Below are positions 14,101 to 25,500 of a stretch of 64,000 nt of DNA, one piece after another. This DNA is from Alitta virens. Lineage: Eukaryota > Annelida > Polychaeta > Phyllodocida > Nereididae. Position 1 is the first letter of the stretch. Every line of letters begins with the position of its first letter. Both the position numbers and the translations under genes were made by a program. Under the pieces are notes generated by a model. That model did no database searches, was not told the origin of the DNA, and worked only from the letters and a program-made list of their open reading frames with translations. The stretch spans positions 53,881,829-53,945,828 of the forward strand of contig OW028573.1 in the NCBI GenBank assembly GCA_932294295.1. Direction: 5' to 3'.

Positions 14101-14603
14101 AGCAATCAATGGTAATGAATATAAATTTATCAGTGTGAATGGCACTTGGATGAGTGGTCAAGATGCCTGATGAACAATATTTTGCTGTACTCGTGGAGTC
14201 AGTGAAGCCTATCAAAGCTTGCCTTGGGTCACTGCCAGAAGTTAAAGCTTGAGGGACCAATATCAACATGATGTATCTCATACTTGAGAGAGTTTACTCA
14301 TACAGACCATATTTAAGAATGTATAACTTCACCTACATGCACCCCATACACCTTGAGTGCAATGATGACTCTTCATACACAATGCAGTGCTTGTTTAGGT
14401 CATTCCTATGTCACAGTAGTACCTGTAGATTTGCAGTATATATTCATAATATTCGCTGACATGTTTTGTATGTATTTGCAGGAGTCTGTTGCCTTGGTTG
14501 GATGTTCTGCTGTCCCATCTATTGCCTGGTCTGGGCATTAAGAGAAGCACCCGACAAGCAAGATCTGAAAGATGACGATTGCTATCCCTGCTTTTCAAAT
14601 TAA
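11158..14603 (+). CDS. Unrecognised small Cys-rich, PSAPP-containing protein
   Basis: A four-exon gene assembled by phase: 11158-11254, 12031-12148, 12935-13020, 14482-14603 (stop TAA). Total 423 nt, about 140 aa, with canonical splice sites (GTAAAT, GTAAGT, GTAGGC donors; CAG acceptors). The N-terminal two thirds is polar, charged and likely disordered, and includes PEPSAPPLSL. The last exon encodes a Cys-rich hydrophobic segment, GVCCLGWMFCCPIYCLVWAL, followed by an acidic Cys-containing tail. This could be a hydrophobic, palmitoylated membrane-associated segment (inference). The frame is open 5' of the chosen ATG to a possible acceptor at 11098, so the true start may lie in an upstream exon. 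A polyadenylation signal AATAAA lies at 15020-15025. I do not recognise the family. The matched phases across three introns are the main evidence that it is real. Confidence 0.65.
12385..12665 (-). repeat. tRNA-derived SINE, best copy
   Basis: Read on the minus strand it starts with an A box (TGACCTAATGG, 12647-12657), then a B box (GGTTCGATCCC, 12577-12587), then a body containing CAAACATTTACCCC and TTTACTTGCCTCA in plus-strand sense. Related copies lie at about 13110-13235, 19640-19935, 22528-22680, 35505-35735 and 37610-37660, so it is a dispersed family. This copy sits in an intron of the small Cys-rich gene. Confidence 0.8.
13110..13235 (-). repeat. Diverged partial copy of the same SINE body
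   Basis: It shares the order of body words (a TTTCCCCTACATGG-like word, TTACCTCAACATGGACACC, AGTACAGGACATCGCC) with the SINE at 12385-12665. The tRNA head is missing. Confidence 0.5.
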
Positions 14604-15282
14604 CAATTCCCTATACAGTCAAACTTGCATAGAACGGCCACCTGGTGTAAACAGCCACTTCGTAGAATTTACCCTCTATTTAACGACCACCAGTATCAAA
14701 TGGCCACATTTATCAATTACCATGGTTGACCGCTTAAGACAGGTATTTTTCGTTCATGTCGGTGCTAACCAGGTCAAGGACTTCTCACAAGCATTATTGA
14801 GATATATCGATTTTAAGGTTTACAACTCACATTGCTAACTTCAAGCCAGGATTAAGAAACTGACTATTGGCTTTTTTTTTGCACATGTATTCCTGACTGT
14901 GGTGCATTTTAATAATATGATGATGCGAATTAAATTGTGGACTGGTTGTTTATGACAGACTTACACTATAACTTGTCTCGAAGACGTCCAATCGTTCCTA
15001 TATTTTGGAATTAAGTATGAATAAATACTTTTGTATCATGTTGTGTTTTGATTTCTTTGTCACTATATGAATAGAGAGGTTTTGTTTGCCACCCCATCCC
15101 CAGAAATAGTTTGTGACCTGTCTAATTTTGGTATTCCCTAAGATATTTATAATCCTTCCATTTACTTCATAAATAGCATGTCACATTGGTCAACGTCATG
15201 TTCAACTTACATGTTTGTGATAAATGTCATATACAACATGCTAATCAAGATGAAAATGACAAAGACAAGGATAGTATTATTT
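14604..15282. other. 3' UTR and intergenic; unclassified interspersed repeat
   Basis: It contains the 3' UTR of the small Cys-rich gene with AATAAA at 15020-15025. The stretch 14615-14750 (GGCCACCTGG... with repeated GGCCAC words) resembles dispersed non-coding repeats, but I cannot classify it. Confidence 0.4.
15020..15025 (+). promoter_or_regulatory. Poly(A) signal, small Cys-rich gene
   Basis: AATAAA about 415 bp past the TAA stop of the four-exon gene. It is the first canonical hexamer downstream. Confidence 0.5.
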
Positions 15283-15582
15283 AGATATATATATATATCG
15301 TTTTATTGACAAGCCTGATATCAGGAATTGATACATGTGTCATACAACATTACAAAACAAACAAATATACAACATAACAAAAACAGGTCTAGTATCTACA
15401 TCTACTATATATACCAGTATTTCTAAATATTTACTTGATAAACGCAAGTCGGTTCCAGTTTTGTTTACATATATATACATACATGAATATAAAAATGAGA
15501 GTTAATACTGTACAGGTCAATACTTCAAGTGGGTAATACTGTAATGATTTCAAAACAAATTTGAATAAAAAGTCAGTTTAAA

Positions 15583-15728
15583 ATGGCAAAAGAAGGTGTC
15601 CATGGGTTGGGTCAGTGGGTGGGGTCTTCAGAGCAGCATTGCGCTGACCTCTGAAATGGCGAAAGGGGGTGTCCATGGGCTGGGTCAATGAGTGGAATCT
15701 TCAGAGCAACATTGCGCTGACCTCTGAG
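15583..15728. repeat. 73-bp tandem duplication in LINE 3' UTR
   Basis: Two adjacent 73-bp copies (15583-15655 and 15656-15728) differ at several positions. Both contain GGTGTCCATGGG and ATTGCGCTGACCTCTGA. Confidence 0.9.
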
Positions 15729-15801
15729 ATTGTCATCATGGGGTATTTGAATTGAAAGGTTCCCTGTCTAGTGGAAGGGGGGCACCAATACTGAATTAAC
15801 A

Positions 15802-16431
15802 TTATGAAAAAACTCTATTTAGAAAGTTGCCTAATGCCTTTAGCACTTCTGGATTCTTACATGACAATAGGGCTTGGAATTGTTGAGATTTTTCTAGGTC
15901 ATGAAAATTAGGTATACTATCTGTTGCTATATTAAGTAATTCTAGCCTTGGTATTTCATTTTTATTACATGTCAGTAAGCAGTGAGATTCATCTTCTATT
16001 TCACCACTGTCACAATATTCACATATTCTCTCATGCAAAGGAATTTTTGGGGATTCATGTCTACCAGTTTCAATTTTAAGATTGTGGGAGCTAACTCTGA
16101 ATCTTGCTATATTACTGTATGTTTTTTTGGGCAGATTTAACAGTAGGTATGGCTCAATGCAGTAGCTGGTTTTAAATGTTTTATAGGTACTAAGTTTAGG
16201 TTGGGCGTTTGTGTCATTTATTTCATGAAGAATTCTATCCTTTTCATTGTCATAAAGTACTAGTTTTATCTTATTTGTCAGTACGCTGGGTTCTAGAGCT
16301 TGCCAATTAATTATGTTTGCTTCAGAGATGATATGCTTTACTTTAGTGTACCAGTTTCTCTGACCATTTGTGTGTAGTTTTTCTTGTATTTTCAAGCACT
16401 TATTTAATATTTCACTATTAGGCATTGCCAT
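15802..16431 (-). pseudogene. LINE ORF2 C-terminal remnant
   Basis: A 209-codon open frame with the Cys/His cluster typical of the ends of many LINE ORF2 proteins: RICEYCDSGEIEDESHCLL followed by TC, a C-x2-C-x9-H-x4-C type pattern in the middle of the fragment. No endonuclease or YADD reverse transcriptase is present, so it cannot move on its own. Confidence 0.75.
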
Positions 16432-16570
16432 TTAGCACAGAATTTGTGCAGTGAATCGATACTGTTTTAGACCAAAGTATGCCATGCATCAATATATACT
16501 GATTGGAAGATATCATACAAGCAGATATAAACTTTCCATGTATCTGTCACCATAAATGTAATAACAATAC

Positions 16571-19500
16571 ATGATGGAAGAGGCAAATAGCTTCTCACCT
16601 CTGGAATTAGAAACAGCTTCAGTGGATGCTAATTCTAAGACATCGTTACAGGGAAAATCTCGGAAAAATGGAGTATTTTTGTCTTATCCATGGCTCGTTG
16701 TTCTTATCCTTTCTGCCGTGGCTTTATCCACTTTAGTCGGTCTTATCGTTCACTTTGCACACCCTGAAAGCGTCTGCATTTGTCCCAATCCTGAAATTCC
16801 TGAAACACCGTCAACCACTCCGAATATTCCCCTGTCAACAACTCCTCAGCCAATAGGTGAAGACTACATGTGGGAACTCTGCCTCAATATCTCTGCCGCA
16901 AGGAATGAGTGTAAGTACAATACTGCTCCTCTTAAGTGACCTACTCTTCCGCAGGCTGGTGGCAGTCTCAGTTATAAAGGGGTTGGTCTCATTAGAGGAC
17001 CTGACCACAAGCAACGTTTGCAATGAATAAATGTATTATATTTCAAATCTTTATAATTAATATCAAAATGTATATAAATATTTTAATTATGATTAATACC
17101 AGTTGCTACAATTAATCATAAATACCAAGCTATTAATTTATCATAAAATAATGATAATGGAGAATTTTCCTTTAGATATGATTAATTTGTATCTATTTTC
17201 ATTTTTCGTTATTTATAACTATATACCAATTAAACATAAATATGTATTCCATTGGCTTATATGTTTGAATTCGCCGTATATTATTTTATCTTACATTCTC
17301 TGGAGTATTCATACTGAAAAACCCTATGTTGATTAAATGCAAGCAAGTGAAGCAAATATATATATAATACACAATTAATTTAATGCATATAATATTCTTT
17401 GTGAAAAAGCTAATTGATTTAATATGAAAATTTCAATTGATATGTAATACGTTTTGTGTATGCTTATGTTATTATAAGGGAATAGTGACAAAAATTACAA
17501 GACACAAACATGTGCGAATTTATTTACTATTAATTCCATGGAATACATACATAAAAATTGATGACTAAGCTAAATCCCAAATAAACATTGCTCTTTAATC
17601 CTTTAATCCTTTATTACAATTGCACATTGTTAATCCGGCGTATTCCATGTCTTTATCTTGAAGTGAAAATTACAAAATAGCTGTATGGAAAGCAATGAAA
17701 AAGACAAGCATTTTGAGATACATGACGGCGTGGCCGAATTGTTGTCTCATATGACCTGTTCTGCCCCAATTACTTTGAAATCAACATGGCTGGCTCTTAT
17801 CATTTCAGCATTTTCTTGCATAAATTGAGCAATTTTATTCCATTACAAGCTTCATCAGCAGGTACGGTGACTGGGAATTGAAAGTTTTACTATTCGTTCA
17901 TAATTCTCTTTATTGCTTATTGCATGGCATGCCTTTATTTCCCAATAAACCAGGCTCTTAAAATCTGACCATGCAAAATGTTCTGACTTGCTCTATAGGA
18001 GTCGCCCAGTCTAATGCATACAGAAGTATACTGACACTGTTTTGTTCCTGTTGTTTTCAAATTATTGGACTATATATTTCTGCCATGAAACCAGAGTGCA
18101 TGATGCAAAATTGCATAATGTATTCAAAAGTGTTGGCATATAATTTGGCCTCATGTATATGTCATAATAATTTCCTTGTGTTTGCCAGGCTTTCCTTGTC
18201 ATCTACCAACAGAAGCGCCAGTTACTACAACACCTTCACCAATTGTTAATTATCGCCTTCCTGGGAACTTGGAGCCCTTGCATTATAACATCGAGCTGCG
18301 ACCTGACATTTATGGAGCCAACCCTGATGACTTTCATTTTGAGGGGAGAGTATCAATGCATTTGAAATGTACGGCTGCTACAAACTACATTGTAGTGCAT
18401 AAACGAATGATAGATGTCACAGAAGGAACTGTGAAAGTATTCGACTCAGGAAAGGGAGAAGATATTCCTGTGAGTGGCACTAGTTATGAAGAGCTGACAG
18501 AATTCTTCAGGATAAGACTAACGAGGACTTTGAATGTTAATGATGAAGTAGAGGTCAGCATGGACTACACAGGACCACTTATGAGGGACATGAAAGGAAT
18601 GTTCTGGAGTGATTACATGGAAGGAGGACAAACTAAGTATGTGTTAAGTATATCTGTTGCTGAATAAACAAGAACTCTACGAAGTCCAACATTATTCCCC
18701 AATAGGTGGTCTCATAGAATTACCTGTTTTTCTGCAATATTTGTTGCACCAAGTGAAGAGTACTTTAATTATCTTTATTCACTGTTGGCTATATTTCAGT
18801 AATGATTGTAATATCTGTTTTTTTTTCTCTGTGACTATGACAAAAGAGCAAAATAGTGACTAGAAGCACAAACAAAGTTTGGATCTGACTATCGCAGGCT
18901 ACCAGCCGATTCATTCACGAGTCGTTGATGAACCTCGACATCATGGCGGCGTCTTCCACTGGCGAACTGTTTTTTGGTTTTCATTATAAATATTGCGCAT
19001 CAGAAGGCATCCACTTGTCAGGCCAACAGTATTTGGTGAAACTTAATGCTAAACGACAGCCATTCTAGAAAAGTGTAATTAATTCAAAATAACGGCGAGA
19101 AAAATGAGCCCGAGATTAATCTCCATACCTTCACGATGAAATTTGTCTGCAGAAGATTAATTTTTATTTTGACAATATTTCATATATATCGCTGTCAAGC
19201 TTATGTGGACGGTCTGAAGAATGACTGGTGGCTAGCTGGTGGCACAAAATGATACAGTAAAAGAATAACCCATTGAATACTAAAATTAAAATGCTTCCAT
19301 AAGTCGGAGTCTTTGCACTACATTACAGAATAATGCGTAACCTTGTCGTAGGCCTAGTCCTATCCCATTGTTGTGATTCAGACTAGTACTAAATAGTTTA
19401 CTTGCTCAAAATAAATGACATAGACCAACGACATTGACCAAAACTGAAGGCTTATAAATCACACGCAGAGGTCAAAAATGTGGCAGCTCAAAATAGTTTT

Positions 19501-22500
19501 ATTGAGTTTTAAGGTACATGGCATTTTTGCGGGAACGAAAATTGGGTCAAGGTTCGTAAACTTTATGTCATATAGGACTTTAACACTTGGGATCACATTT
19601 TACTAATGTTGGCCTGATGTTGGCCCGACGTCGCCCACATCAACTGGGGGGGGGGGGGGGCTGGGCCTTCTGGGAAAGGCATCCGTCAATTCCACATTAA
19701 CCAGCTCTGCTTAACAACTGCTTAAGGTCCTGGGACCTGGGTTCGATCGGTCCGGGCACTCCTCATGAACTTAATTGGAGGTTGCTTGTACTCGGGTGTC
19801 TGTTCTGAAGCAAGTGGAAGACCCCCAACCGAGGGGTAAATGTTTAACGTGGTGTGGACTCCAAGCCTTATCATCTTATCATTACATCTGCCTCTGGCAG
19901 CTAGTCATATAAGCTGAAGAGGCTTCAGACCCAGTAGTATTTAGACATAGACTTGAAATTTCTGCCAGCTTAACTTATGCTAAATTTAGTGCATGAATGG
20001 ACTAACGTTTGGCCACTATGTTAATGAATCATTTTCTTGAAGTGACAAGATAATGAATCTCATCTTGGCAACGGTTCATCGTTGATGGGTCTTTGCATCG
20101 TTTTTCTAGGGTGAATAATCACTGAATATCGCACAAATGGGGAACATGATATGAATTGTGCCTCAGCTGTAGATATATATGACAGGTGATATAATCGTCC
20201 ATTCAACAGTGTATATCAGCAATATTTATGCTATTAAGAGGGGAAACAGTTCACCAGTGGACAACGACGCCATGACATTATCTAATAGCTTATTAATTTT
20301 AATTCATTCGAGATAATTTTTGCGTCAAACTATTGACCCCAATTAAATAAAATATAGCATACGTATACACTGTAATCTTCGATAACATAGTTAAATGCCC
20401 TTACCAAATCTGGTAGAAAGGCTAGAGAGTTATTAAATATTCTGACCTCTATCAAACTTGTGTCTAGGCTATGTTGACATTCTGTGAATATAAGACACTG
20501 TAACATGCATAAACCAATTATAATGATGTGTTGTTAGCCTAACTATTAATATTAAATTCACATTTTACTCAAGGTACATGGTAGGCACCCAGTTCCAATC
20601 AACAGATGCCAGAAAAGCGTTCCCGTGCCTGGATGAACCAAACCTCAAAGCAACGTTTAACATCACCTTGGAACATAAGGCCGAGTTTGTGGCCCTCACC
20701 AACATGCCTAAATACACATATGAAGTGCTGTAAGTATTCATAACCAAAGAACTAACTGGAGAATAAGTTGATGAACTGAAGATTATTATTTTGTATAGCG
20801 CCGGTTTTAGGATTGGTTTCTGGTCATGGGTGTTTATGATTCAAACCTAAGTAATAGCAAAGTCTGGAAAAATGAGTTTTTTTTATTTTATCTTTAAGAA
20901 ACCACATATTCACCTTAATTTCAGATCTCAACATTAAATTGTAATGTGAAAACATAAGTCTAGATTAGCAGTTTCCAATGAAAGCAGCTTAGCCGCCATG
21001 TAAATGACAAACATTGCCAAAAGTGCATGATTGTATCCATCACAATTATTGATTTATCATTGCAGTCCTGATGGCTGGGTCAGATCTCAATTTGAAAAGA
21101 CGAATGTGCGAATGCCGACTTACCTGGTTGCTTTTGGCATTGCTGATTATGGTTACGAGGAAGCCTATGCCAATGGCACTAATGCAGTAACTGAAAAATA
21201 TGTGAGTATGTCAGTAACCAGTACTGTTTAAGAAAATATGTATTTAAGCAAAGATATTATGCAGACCTACAATAAGGCATACCTCATCTTTATCTATTCA
21301 ATCCTGCATGACATGGTATGATATTTACTTACAAATTTACATCTGCTAAACCCATTGTACTGTAGAGCCACCGCATTAGTACTCTTTCATGGTGCAGGAT
21401 GCACCTCTACTTAAGGCAATTTTCTGCCGCTATCGAGGTGCCAACCTGAATGGTTCGGAGAGATCAATAGAAATAACATTGCCACAAAACATCATACAAT
21501 ACAATACTATGCTATACAATGCAATACGACACAAAATGAAATGAAATGCAATAAAATGCATACACTATGATTTTCTGAACTGGCTTTTAAAATTGCTTAT
21601 TTCTAGATCCGCAACTGGGCTCCCCATGAGGACATTGACAACGGGAATGCAGAATGGGCGACAGAAGTTACTCAACCGCTATTTGACTATTTCGAAAATC
21701 TTTTCCAATTTGCATTTGCTCTTCCAAAGACAGGTGAGCATAAACCGCAAAAGTCTACTCACTATTTTGATGAATTATGAATTGATTGTTTTTATCATAG
21801 GCCAACATTAAGACATTTTGTGTAATAAAATAAATCACTTTTTAGATCAAATTGTAATTCCGGAATTTGCATCGTTTGCCATGGAAAACTGGGGATTGAT
21901 AACATACAGGCCAGTAAGAATTTTGTACAATCCAAATTACAGCACAACCTACGCCAAAGAGCAAGTGGCAGCAACCATAGCCCATGAACTGCTGCATATG
22001 GTGAGTTATAATTTAAAAAATTAGAAAATAATTTGTCTTACATATAATGTATTTCTGCCTATCGTCTATTCGATTTGCCCTCTCGTGTGTTTTTTTTTTG
22101 TCATAACAAATTACCTTTGACAAATGTCTTTATTTCCTGTCTATTGCTCAGTCAAATAATAATTCTTGATGTGCTACATGAAAATTCCCGTGTGTCGACA
22201 AAATTATGATAAAAGCGATAAAAAAGGCATTTTATATGTCAACAAAAGAGATACAAGAAATAAATCTATCATGATAAACATGTCGTATTATTGTCATTGA
22301 TAACAATTCAAATGCGTTGTAGATAAACAAGAATGACATTGCGATATTGTCTTGAAAAATCAATGAATTTCTTCAGGTCAAAAACCAAGCATAAACCGTG
22401 CTGATAACCTGTCAACAACAATGTAATCACCATATACATTGTCACTATTGTTGTTTCTTGTATACATATGAAGTCCAATCTATTTGGTTTAGACTTCTGC

Positions 22501-25500
22501 ATTTTATGGTAAAGCCCAAAATTACACATTAACCCATTAGTGGGGTCGTTTACTTGGCCCAGCATTGACACCGAGTACAAAGCACCACCGATTTAAGATG
22601 TAGCTTATTTAGAGCCGAAATTAAAACCCAGGACATTCTGTATATCTATGCAATGTATCCAAGTGTCACTCAGCTGCCTAAAAATCAACTGAATAGGCTC
22701 CACTGACTCAACTAATTCAGAAGATTTCATGAGTCATGCATGTCAACAATGACCATCATATAAGGAGCAACCAGTTAGAACTACTGTAAAACACCTATAC
22801 AGAGCTCACTCTCTTCTCTTGTTAAGGTCATTGAGTACTCCATCCCACCTTAACAAGGACGAGGGTGTGGTCAGTCGGGTAACCTCCAATGGCCTGTATT
22901 GTCCTGGATTGCAACAGAGGGACTGTTATGACCACCCCATATTTTACAACCACTTCACACAAAGTCCTAAAATGGGTAACCTAATGCATACCACTCCGTT
23001 GTGCCTTAATCACAACCACCTGCTATGCACCAATCAATACATTTTCAACATACGTAAAATGATGCTGTACTATACAGTGTTAAGGCTTTAGTACACAAGA
23101 GAACCAAACGTTGGTCACTCAGACTGTGGTTTTGGACTGCTATTATCCAGACCAACCTCACAATAGCGGCTGGGAAATGGTTGATAGCTTTGCATGGCTT
23201 TTTACTTTATGGTTGTATCAGTTGTAAGTATTAGTTATTTCCCAAAAAGAGGGAGTTAACTAACATTTTTTTGGTTATATCCCGAGTTATAACTCCCAAC
23301 TATGAGGAATATAACTAACTTATACTCCATTAGGCACATCTACTAATTTGTTTGATTGTTTGTATAGTTTTAATGCATTTATTACACAAAACAAGTGCAG
23401 TTTGCACTGAGGAGGTAGTTAATTAACAATTTCGTTGGTTATTGCTCACTTAGAACAATAGGAAACAGTCTAAGTGGAGTATAATAGACAGTGACACCCA
23501 CTACATGTACATAAATAATTGTCACGTGATGTAATTAATGTGGTAATGAGACTGTCAATTTTAGCTTGATAGAAACTATTTTCAGTGGCTTGGCAATGTT
23601 GTCACCTGCAACTGGTGGGGTGAACTGTGGCTCCAAGAAGGAATGGCAAGATACTATCAACACCTGGCAGAGAACGATGCTGTTGCTGCCTGGGACAGTG
23701 TAAGCAAATAATTTTGATCGAGGTTCAATTAACACCAGAGGGAGACACATATCTTATTTCAGGTGTCTCCACCTAGGTGAAAGTAATATTTGTTAAGTGG
23801 CAAAACTAATCCATTGATTATTGTTTATATAGCATCATACAGATATTTCTTGGAAAAGATATTTTGCCAGCATTAAAGTATTTTTTTCTAAAAATAAAAA
23901 AATCTTTTGAAATTGATGAATACATATACATTTTATGTGTTATAATTTCCTTCCAGAATGACATTTTCATTTCTCAAGTCCTCTATGGAGCTTTAGATGC
24001 TGACAGCACAGGGCTCTCCCACCCTCTAACTGACCATACAATAAACTCTCCCGCAGAAGCTGGAGGCATGTTCAGCACCATATCATACGATAAGGTGAAT
24101 ATCTCAGAAAGTTATCTCACCTGTAGAACAACAATGTCTAGGTCTTTCTGATGATTATTTACTTGAAGAAAAATACTATAACGATGTAGTTCACTATATA
24201 GCAAAGAGGAATGATATTTATTGCCAATGTCCAATGTCTGTTAATAAAGCCATTTTAATTTATATCATAGGGAGCTTGCATCATCAGAATGGTAAAGCGC
24301 ATAATGGGAGAATCTGCTTTTGACCAGAGTATGCAGGTAAAATATCTTGCACATTTAATCCTTATTTTTCACTCTAAAACTAACAAGTTGTTTTAACTAA
24401 TGTGCGACAACCAACACTTCTGGTTCAAAGAAAGACATTGGTTACTATCTGAACGGTGAATTGAATCATCAACCAATGATTTGGTTTGATTTAACCAAAG
24501 ATCTTGGTTGGTCACATATCGAATCAAATTCTTGGTTAAAACCAAGCTATTTTTAGAAGGTGAGAATTTTCAACGTTGGTTAAATCTCACTATTTTCCAT
24601 CATGAAGCACTGTGTTTTATAAATTTCTATTCAGTTTTCTTTCCTCTGCAGGAATTTATCGATAAGATGCAATATTCAAATGCCATTGAGGACGACCTCT
24701 TTGCCTCTTGGGAAGCAGTAAGTTTCTTCCACATGACAAAATGAGCTCTGTTTGAAGACCTTGTGAACATTGCAATTTGAATAACTGAAATCATATGCAA
24801 CTTTTAGGGGTTTTCCATGACGCCAGGTCTGGGTGAAATTCTAAAGACCTGGACAAACCAAATCGGATATCCGGTGGTTACCTTCACAAGGACAGAGAAT
24901 GCAGAAGAAGTGATGGTCACTCAGAAAATGTTTTTGGCTGACCCAGAAGCACCGATCACTGATATATACCCCACCAGATATGAGTAAGTGCCTGTGTAGT
25001 GGAACAAAGAAATACGTTTTTGCATCTATTACCATCAGTGATAAGTCAAAATATGCTTGAATTGACCAATATTTTTGGTCTACCATTACAGTATTAGCAC
25101 ACTTTGGATAAACCAGATTTCTTTTTTATCTGTGGTCTCACCTGAGGAAATATAAAATAAAGAAATCGATAAGGCAAATTAAACACCACACAATAGCTTT
25201 GAAGTCATGAGGTAGGCCATTGACATAAATCCTAGAATCATGCAGACATATATATGGCTCAATGTTTCAGGTATACCTGGCATATACCTTTAACTTATGC
25301 AACTAATGCTATTCTGGAGGAAACAGAATGGCTTCATAGGGAAAATGGTAAGTCAAAACATTGAATTTTTACTTTAGAGCTTTTAATTTGGATAATGGAA
25401 AAATAATACTCAGGTTATAAATATAATAAACACTATTTTCATTCACAGGAACTATCACAGCGACAGGTCTCACAAACCAAGACTGGATTGTTGGGAATCT

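Larger units (their letters stand above)
15283..16431 (-). mobile_element. LINE (non-LTR retrotransposon) 3' fragment
   Basis: A 5'-truncated element on the minus strand. It keeps the C-terminal part of ORF2 (15802-16431) and about 500 bp of 3' UTR, and ends at a TA-rich tract (15284-15299). The 3' UTR contains a 73-bp tandem duplication (15583-15728). An in-frame TAA directly precedes the first ATG, so the upstream reverse transcriptase has been lost. Confidence 0.75.
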
